Assembly: GCA_034666985.1 (NCBI GenBank)
Contig: JAXDKS010000039.1
Coordinates: 54,254-118,253, forward strand
Direction of reading: 5' to 3'
Origin: DATARR01 sp034666985
GTDB taxonomy: Bacteria; Acidobacteriota; Thermoanaerobaculia; Multivoradales; UBA5704
Length of the DNA stretch: 64,000 bases
In this document: positions 59,544 to 64,000 of the stretch, piece after piece
Numbering within the stretch: the stretch's first letter is position 1
Layout: each line of letters opens with the position of its first letter
Made by a program: the position numbers and the translations under genes
The notes under the pieces: generated by a model
Databases searched by the model: none
Seen by the model: only the letters and a program-made list of their open reading frames with translations
Told to the model about the DNA's origin: nothing

Positions 59544-59621
59544 CACATGCCTTGCACTACTTGGCTGGCGAGGCCCGACGTGAGGCCTACAACCCGTGAG
59601 ATCTTCTGAGGAGAACCATCC

Positions 59622-60065
59622 ATGCAGACCACTACGACGACCGATGTGACCGCCCTCAACAGTCTGCTGCGCGGCGAGATGTCGGCTATCGAGACCTATC
59701 GCCAAGCCCGTGAGAAGGTGACGCCCGGCGAGATCGGAGCCGCGGATCTGGAGCGGTTCCAGCTCGACCACCGCGATGCCGCCGACAAGCTCTGGCATCA
59801 CATCGAGCAGCACGGCGGCAAGCCCTCCGAGGGCTCCGGCGCCTGGGGCGCCTGGGCCAAGACGGTCCAGGGCACGGCCAAGCTGCTCGGCAACGCCGCC
59901 GCTCTCAAGGCCCTGAAGGAGGGGGAGGAGCACGGTCTCAAGGACTATCAGGACGCGCTGGAGGACAAGAACCTTCCCGCCGACTGCCAGACCCTGATCC
60001 GCGGCTTCATGGAGAAGCAGCGCGAGCACATCACCGTGCTCGACCGGCTGATCGCCGCCGTCTGA
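59622..60065 (+). CDS. DUF2383 / PA2169-type four-helix protein
   Basis: This is a 147-aa protein, GAGGAGAACC upstream of the ATG at 59622. LNSLLRGEMSAIETYRQARE and FQLDHRDAADKLWHHIEQHG give the acidic/His pattern of ferritin-like DUF2383 proteins, followed by the helices EGEEHGLKDYQDALE and FMEKQREHITVLDRLI. Relatives are often stress-associated and may bind metal, but function is unproved. Stands alone between two minus-strand genes. Confidence 0.85.
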   Translation: MQTTTTTDVTALNSLLRGEMSAIETYRQAREKVTPGEIGAADLERFQLDHRDAADKLWHHIEQHGGKPSEGSGAWGAWAKTVQGTAKLLGNAAALKALKEGEEHGLKDYQDALEDKNLPADCQTLIRGFMEKQREHITVLDRLIAAV

Positions 60066-60102
60066 CACGACTCCGAGCAGGGGACGGCCTCCAGGCCGTC
60101 CT

Positions 60103-61491
60103 TCACGGCTTGGCGGCGGCCTCGGGCCGGTCCGGCGCCGCGCCGATCGCCGCCAGATCGATGTCCCGATTGGCGGGCCGCTCGGCCGGAGACGCCGCCA
60201 GCTTGGCGGCGAGCGTCTTGCGTTGCTCCGGCTTGAGATCGCCGCGGATCGCCACCACCCGCCGCGGCCCCGCTGCCTCCACCCACCAGCCGTGGCCCAG
60301 AGCCTCGAGGGCTGTCCGGAATTCCCGGGCGTCGGCTTCGCTGTCCCATTCGGTCACCCACACCAGGAGCCGCCCGCCGCCCGTCTTCTCGTAGACGGCG
60401 AAGCGGTCGCCGCCCCAGCCCGTTGCCGCCTCAACAGTGCGGATTTGATCTCCGAGGCCTTCGCGCAGCAGGCTGCGCACGCTCAGCTCGCCCATCGCCC
60501 CATCGGCGGCCTTGCGATACCCCGGCAGGTCCGCCGCGAGGTCCGGCAGCCGGATCACGACGGGATCGTCCCGGCGGGTATGCCACTTCTCCGGGTGCAG
60601 GATCTGCTCGGTGGATCGGGGCGGATCGGTGGTGAAGGCGTAGTCCAGCAGCTTCTGCCCGCCCCGGGCCCGCACGCTGACACAGAAGGCCATCCCCTGG
60701 AGATAGCCGAAAAGCAGGTTTTCCCGCAGCCAGGCCGGCGCGTTCGCAAACTCCTTCGCCCCCGGCAGATCCGGCATCGCGGTCAGGAGACTGCTGGGAT
60801 CGGCGAGCATCGTCTCCAGCATCTGGCCGGCGCCCGGCAGTCGCTCGACCTGCCTCTGGGCGGCAAAGTCCATCATGGTCAGGGTGGCATCCCCTTCCGC
60901 CAGGGCGGTGAGGGCGGTCCCCGAGTCGGCGAGCGGATCGTCCTCCTTCTCCAGCTTCACCAAGTCGAAGCTCTGGTCCTGGAGGGCGTGGGTCAGCTCG
61001 TGGACGAGCACCATGTCGTCTTCCGTGGGGCCCTCGCCCTTCGCGCTCATGGCGGCGCCGCTCCGGCGGATCATGGCGAGGTACTTCCGCTCGGTGTCGT
61101 AGTAGCCGGCCACCTGGCTGGTCAGCAGCTCGGGGAGGTATTTGCCCAGAGCCATGGACTCGGGGATGAGGCCGAACGCCTTCAGGCTGACCTCGGCGGC
61201 CCGCAGCGACTCCGGCGACAGGTGCTGGTGCATGGACTCCAGCAGCTTCTTCTTCAGCCCCGACTCCTCCAGCGTACCCGCGGGGATGGGCGCCTTGGCC
61301 TTGAGGCCCCGGTACTTCTCCGCGGCCTCGAGCAGCGTCTGCATGTGCTGCGCGCTCTCCGGAGGCAGGGGGGTCACCCCCTCGGGCAATCCCGCAGGCA
61401 GTACTGCGCCGGGCTTCGGCGGCTCCGCCCGGCCGGCGGCAGCCATCAAGAAGAGGAGGAGCAGGGCGATCCAGGGGAGCTCGCGGCGCAT
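60103..61491 (-). CDS. Secreted zinc-metallopeptidase-like protein (HELTH)
   Basis: This is a 462-aa protein from the ATG at 61491 (RRELPWIALLLLFLMAAAGRA, signal peptide). VLVHELTHALQDQSFDL near residue 163 is a HExxH zinc site; GEGDATLTM-like LAEGDATLTMMDF about 40 residues later could give the third ligand. The remaining ~270 residues are less conserved. It is probably periplasmic or secreted. An ATG at 61515 is also in frame, but a TATAAT box lies within that extension, six nt before 61491, arguing for the later start and a nearly leaderless mRNA. Protease family not assigned. Confidence 0.8.
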   Translation of the reverse strand: MRRELPWIALLLLFLMAAAGRAEPPKPGAVLPAGLPEGVTPLPPESAQHMQTLLEAAEKYRGLKAKAPIPAGTLEESGLKKKLLESMHQHLSPESLRAAEVSLKAFGLIPESMALGKYLPELLTSQVAGYYDTERKYLAMIRRSGAAMSAKGEGPTEDDMVLVHELTHALQDQSFDLVKLEKEDDPLADSGTALTALAEGDATLTMMDFAAQRQVERLPGAGQMLETMLADPSSLLTAMPDLPGAKEFANAPAWLRENLLFGYLQGMAFCVSVRARGGQKLLDYAFTTDPPRSTEQILHPEKWHTRRDDPVVIRLPDLAADLPGYRKAADGAMGELSVRSLLREGLGDQIRTVEAATGWGGDRFAVYEKTGGGRLLVWVTEWDSEADAREFRTALEALGHGWWVEAAGPRRVVAIRGDLKPEQRKTLAAKLAASPAERPANRDIDLAAIGAAPDRPEAAAKP

Positions 61492-61497
61492 TCCATC

Positions 61498-61505
61498 ATT
61501 ATAGT
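61498..61505. promoter_or_regulatory. Overlapping divergent -10 elements (ATTATAGT)
   Basis: The same octamer as at 15249. Minus strand TATAAT (61503 to 61498) is 6 nt from the metallopeptidase ATG; plus strand TATAGT (61500-61505) faces the LanC-like gene. The two transcription starts would lie within about 25 bp of each other. Confidence 0.5.
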
Positions 61506-61568
61506 GGGAGGCCAATAGTGGGCGGCCAGCAGGACGCCCGGACCCGAATTGAGGCAGAATTCCCGGCC

Positions 61569-62837
61569 ATGAGCGAAGAATGGAAACCTCTGCTGCAAGG
61601 CGACCTGGCCGCGCGGGCCCTCGCCGCCGTCCACGACATCGCCGCCGCCCTGGAGTCTCAGGAGGAGAGCGAGGGCAGCCGGTACGCCTCCCTCGCCGGC
61701 GGCCTCTCCGGCCAGGCGCTGTTCTATACCTATCTCGCCCTCCAGTCCGGCGACGACGCCCCTGCCGAGCGGGCGGCGCAGCTCGTCGAGCAGGCGGTGG
61801 ACGTCCTGGCGGTCACGCCCCTGCCAGCCAACCTCTACACCGGGTTCGCCGGCGTGGCCTGGACGATGGAGCACCTCCGCGGCCGTCTCTTCGCGGAGGA
61901 CGGCGACGAGGATGAGGATCCCGTCCAGGAGATCGACGAGGCGCTCCTCGCCCCCCTCCAGCGCTCCCCCTGGACGGGTGACTACGACCTGATCACCGGT
62001 CTGGTGGGGCTGGGCGTCTACGCTCTCGAGCGCCTCCCCCGGCCCACGGCCAAGACCCTGCTCGGCAGCGTGGTCGCCCGCCTGGCCGAGACCGCCGACG
62101 TCGGCGAGGAGGGGGCCGCCTGGTTCACCCGCCCCGAGGACCTGCCCGAGTGGCAGCGCGAGTTTCACTCCCAGGGCAACTACAACCTCGGCGTGGCCCA
62201 CGGCCTGCCCGCGGTCGTCGCCGTCCTCGCCGGCGCCGCGGCCGCCGGAATCGAAGGGGCGCGCCCGTTGCTCGACGACTCGGTGCGCTTTCTGCTCGCC
62301 CGCCGGCAGGACCCATCCGTGGGCTCCTGCTTCAGCACCGTGTATGCCCCCTGGGAGCCGCCCACCAGCTCCCGCCTCGCCTGGTGCTACGGCGATCCCG
62401 GGGTGGCCGCCGCCCTGCTGACCGCTGGCCACACCGTGGGCGAGACCGCCTGGGAGCGCGAGGCGCTGGACGTCGCCCTCGCCGCCATCGCCCGACCGGA
62501 GTCCAACTCCGGCATCCGCGACGCCGGCCTCTGCCATGGCGCCGCGGGCCTGGCCCACCTCTTCAACCGCATGTACCACACCACCGGCGAGGAGCGCCTC
62601 GCGGAGGCCGCCCGCTTCTGGTTCCAGCGCACCCTGGAGCTGCGGCAGCCGGGCGAAGGCGTGGGCGGCTTCCGCTCCTGGGGCACGATCGGGGAGGGAA
62701 TCGACAATCTCGGTTGGCGGGACGAGCCCGGCTTCCTCGAAGGCGCCGCCGGGGTCGGCCTCGCTCTCCTGGGTGCCATCTCCGACGTCGAGCCCGCCTG
62801 GGACCGGGTCCTGGCTGTCTCCGTGCACACCGTCTGA
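61569..62837 (+). CDS. LanC-like lanthionine synthetase C family protein
   Basis: This is a 422-aa protein from the ATG at 61569; a GTG at 61518 would add 17 residues. It forms the alpha/alpha toroid of LanC: repeated G-x-G-type helices (SLAGGLSGQALFYTYL, LYTGFAGVAWTMEHL, LITGLVGLGVYALERL, NLGVAHGLPAVVAVLA). The zinc ligands are in LAWCYGDPGVAAALL (about residue 272) and LCHGAAGLAHL (about 321). These residues are exactly those of active cyclases that add cysteine thiols to dehydroamino acids. No LanB, LanM, precursor or transporter is seen in the window, so its substrate is unknown. A non-RiPP role (glutathione adduct type) is possible. Confidence 0.93.
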   Translation: MSEEWKPLLQGDLAARALAAVHDIAAALESQEESEGSRYASLAGGLSGQALFYTYLALQSGDDAPAERAAQLVEQAVDVLAVTPLPANLYTGFAGVAWTMEHLRGRLFAEDGDEDEDPVQEIDEALLAPLQRSPWTGDYDLITGLVGLGVYALERLPRPTAKTLLGSVVARLAETADVGEEGAAWFTRPEDLPEWQREFHSQGNYNLGVAHGLPAVVAVLAGAAAAGIEGARPLLDDSVRFLLARRQDPSVGSCFSTVYAPWEPPTSSRLAWCYGDPGVAAALLTAGHTVGETAWEREALDVALAAIARPESNSGIRDAGLCHGAAGLAHLFNRMYHTTGEERLAEAARFWFQRTLELRQPGEGVGGFRSWGTIGEGIDNLGWRDEPGFLEGAAGVGLALLGAISDVEPAWDRVLAVSVHTV

Positions 62838-62942
62838 CAAGGACTTCAAGGACCCAAAGGACTGCAAGGACTGCAAGGACCAAAAAGCCGTGCCGCCCTG
62901 TCCTTGTTGTCCTTGTTGTCCTTGCAGTCCTTTAGGTCCTTG
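62838..62942. repeat. 43-bp inverted repeat built from AAGGAC units
   Basis: The left arm (62838-62880) has five AAGGAC hexamers at 9-nt spacing. The right arm (62900-62942), read in reverse complement, also has five at the same spacing; the arms differ mainly in the three-base spacers. The loop is 19 nt (62881-62899). Transcribed, it would form a long imperfect hairpin directly after the LanC-like stop and before the hydrolase ATG at 62970. Confidence 0.9.
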
Positions 62943-62969
62943 CTCCGCCTTCTGCTCCTAGCGGGCACC

Positions 62970-63857
62970 ATGGAAGAAACCGCCCTCCGGCACCTCGACC
63001 TCACCACCCACGGCGTGCGCCTGCACGCCGTGGAGGCCGGACCGGCGGACGGTCCCCTCCTCATCCTGCTCCACGGCTTCCCTGAATTCTGGTATGGCTG
63101 GCGCCGGCAGATCGGTCCGCTGGCGGCCGCGGGCTTCCGCGTCCTCGTCCCCGACCAGCGGGGCTACAACACCAGCGACAAGCCGCGGCCCGTCGCGGCC
63201 TACGGGCTCGACGAGCTCGCCCTGGACGTCGTCGGGCTGATCGACGCCGCCGGTGCCAAAAAGGCCCGCGTCGTGGGCCACGACTGGGGAGGCGTCGTGG
63301 CCTGGTGGCTGGGAATCCGGTATCCGCAACGGATCGAGCGCCTCGCACTGCTCAACATCCCCCATCCGTTGGTGATGCGGCAAACCCTGATGCACAGCGC
63401 CGTGCAGCGGAAGAAGAGTGGCTACATCTTCTTCTTCCAGCTTCCCTGGCTGCCCGAGCGTGCCTTCTCCCGTGACGACTTCGCCTACGCCGAGAAGGCC
63501 CTGCGCGTCACCAGCCGTCCCGGCACCTTCAGCGACGAGGACGTCGCCCGCTACAAGGAGGCCTGGTCACAGCCCGGAGCCGTCCGCTCCATGCTCCACT
63601 GGTACCGCGCCGCCCTGCGCGCCCAGCCGCGGATGTCGAAAAACCCCCGCGTCCCCATCCCCACCCTGCTGATCTGGGGAACCAAGGACCGCTTCCTGGG
63701 CCAGGAGATGGCGGAGCCCAGCCTCGCCCTCTGCGACCAGGGTCGCCTCGAGCTCATTCCCGAGGCCTCCCACTGGGTGCAGCACGAGGAGCCGGAGAGG
63801 GTGAATGGGTTGCTGGTGGAGTTCCTCGTGAGGGCTGGTCCTCATAGGCTAACCTAG
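62970..63857 (+). CDS. Alpha/beta hydrolase, epoxide-hydrolase-like
   Basis: This is a 295-aa protein from the ATG at 62970; an in-frame ATG at 62904 lies inside the inverted repeat and was rejected. LILLHGFPEFWYGWRRQIG is the oxyanion region, DQRGYNTSDKP the loop after strand 4, and VVGHDWGGVVAWWLG the nucleophile elbow with Asp (epoxide hydrolase or dehalogenase type). Late IWGTKDRFL and EASHWVQHEEPERV give the acid and His. It probably hydrolyses epoxides or haloalkanes; the native substrate is unknown. Confidence 0.92.
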   Translation: MEETALRHLDLTTHGVRLHAVEAGPADGPLLILLHGFPEFWYGWRRQIGPLAAAGFRVLVPDQRGYNTSDKPRPVAAYGLDELALDVVGLIDAAGAKKARVVGHDWGGVVAWWLGIRYPQRIERLALLNIPHPLVMRQTLMHSAVQRKKSGYIFFFQLPWLPERAFSRDDFAYAEKALRVTSRPGTFSDEDVARYKEAWSQPGAVRSMLHWYRAALRAQPRMSKNPRVPIPTLLIWGTKDRFLGQEMAEPSLALCDQGRLELIPEASHWVQHEEPERVNGLLVEFLVRAGPHRLT

Positions 63858-63895
63858 CCGCCGAGCGCCCCCACCCAAGACCCTCATCACCCCGG

Positions 63896-63942
63896 CCCTC
63901 TTCTCCCGTCCCCTCCCAACCCCCCTCACCGGGAGAAGAGGG
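63896..63942. terminator. 13-bp perfect inverted repeat after the hydrolase gene
   Basis: CCCTCTTCTCCCG (63896-63908) and CGGGAGAAGAGGG (63930-63942) are exact complements with a 21-nt loop. No T-run follows, so it is a weaker terminator candidate or a dispersed REP-type element. Confidence 0.55.
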
Positions 63943-63970
63943 AGAGGTTAGTCAGAAGAAAACCTTGTAG

Positions 63971-63987
63971 GGTGCGCTGTGCGCACC
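63971..63987. repeat. Short palindrome GGTGCGC-TGT-GCGCACC
   Basis: A perfect 7-bp hairpin with a 3-nt loop, preceded by GTAG. Sequences of this form recur as dispersed elements in many GC-rich genomes. The last ~140 bases of the window hold only this and the inverted repeat before it. Confidence 0.45.
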
Positions 63988-64000
63988 ACCACCTTTGACG

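Noticed and set aside
61569..62837. Full lanthipeptide cluster
   Set aside because: Only the LanC-like gene is present; no dehydratase, precursor or transporter was found on either strand around it.

Overview
The window is about 64 kb of very GC-rich, gene-dense bacterial DNA. Signal peptides, a lipobox, a candidate outer-membrane barrel, an undecaprenyl-phosphate sugar transferase and a HrcA/CIRCE-type groESL operon suggest a diderm bacterium. The mix of a BTAD-AAA regulator, SdrD-type giant surface protein, lasso-peptide genes and many glycosyltransferases would fit an Acidobacteriota (Thermoanaerobaculia-like) genome. That placement is inference; no rRNA or marker search was possible.

Region 1 (1-22177) is a long surface-polysaccharide locus. 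It holds about eleven glycosyltransferases (GT4, GT2 and GT8-like), an FkbM methyltransferase, a radical SAM/SPASM protein, a NodU/CmcH-type carbamoyltransferase, a second SAM methyltransferase, and a polytopic GT-C-like membrane protein. A Gfo/Idh dehydrogenase plus DegT aminotransferase pair suggests an amino-sugar branch. An ATP-grasp enzyme, a HAD phosphatase, a sugar-nucleotide epimerase, an acyltransferase-3 membrane protein and a WecA/TagO-type initiating transferase complete it. Most genes overlap by 4-17 nt and are probably translationally coupled.

Region 2 (22413-25759, minus strand) is a lasso-peptide operon: PqqD-like RRE protein (B1), asparagine-synthetase-like cyclase (C), a 60-aa precursor (A) and an HPr-kinase-like tailoring kinase (K). 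The predicted core is GEFQPPGDAEGGGSEAT with a Gly1-Asp8 ring. The missing leader protease (B2, transglutaminase fold) is encoded 18 kb away at 43129-43605, beside groES. Between the lasso operon and the wecA-like gene lies an unexplained array of degenerate ~20-nt repeats.

Region 3 (25912-37233, minus strand) is one 3773-aa secreted protein with about 27 SdrD-type B repeats, a five-unit higher-order duplication and two copies of a ~160-aa module.

Region 4 (37502-50073) has a small unknown protein, a BTAD-AAA regulator, an outer-membrane-like protein, groEL/groES with a CIRCE operator, the lasso B2 protease, a secreted YetA/PcRGLX-like polysaccharide lyase with three fibronectin-III domains, and a lipoprotein resembling a glycoside hydrolase.

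Region 5 (50133-55880) is a second small polysaccharide group (sulfotransferase, a Gfo/Idh-epimerase fusion, GT4) followed by a CNNM/CorC-type membrane protein.

Region 6 (55881-64000) is a more broken-up accessory stretch. It contains an exact 11 x 21-bp tandem array, an internally deleted remnant of the nearby hybrid histidine kinase, a more AT-rich patch with small unknown proteins, the intact kinase, a DUF2383 protein, a HELTH zinc metalloprotease, an orphan LanC-like cyclase, a 43-bp inverted repeat made of AAGGAC units, and an epoxide-hydrolase-like enzyme.
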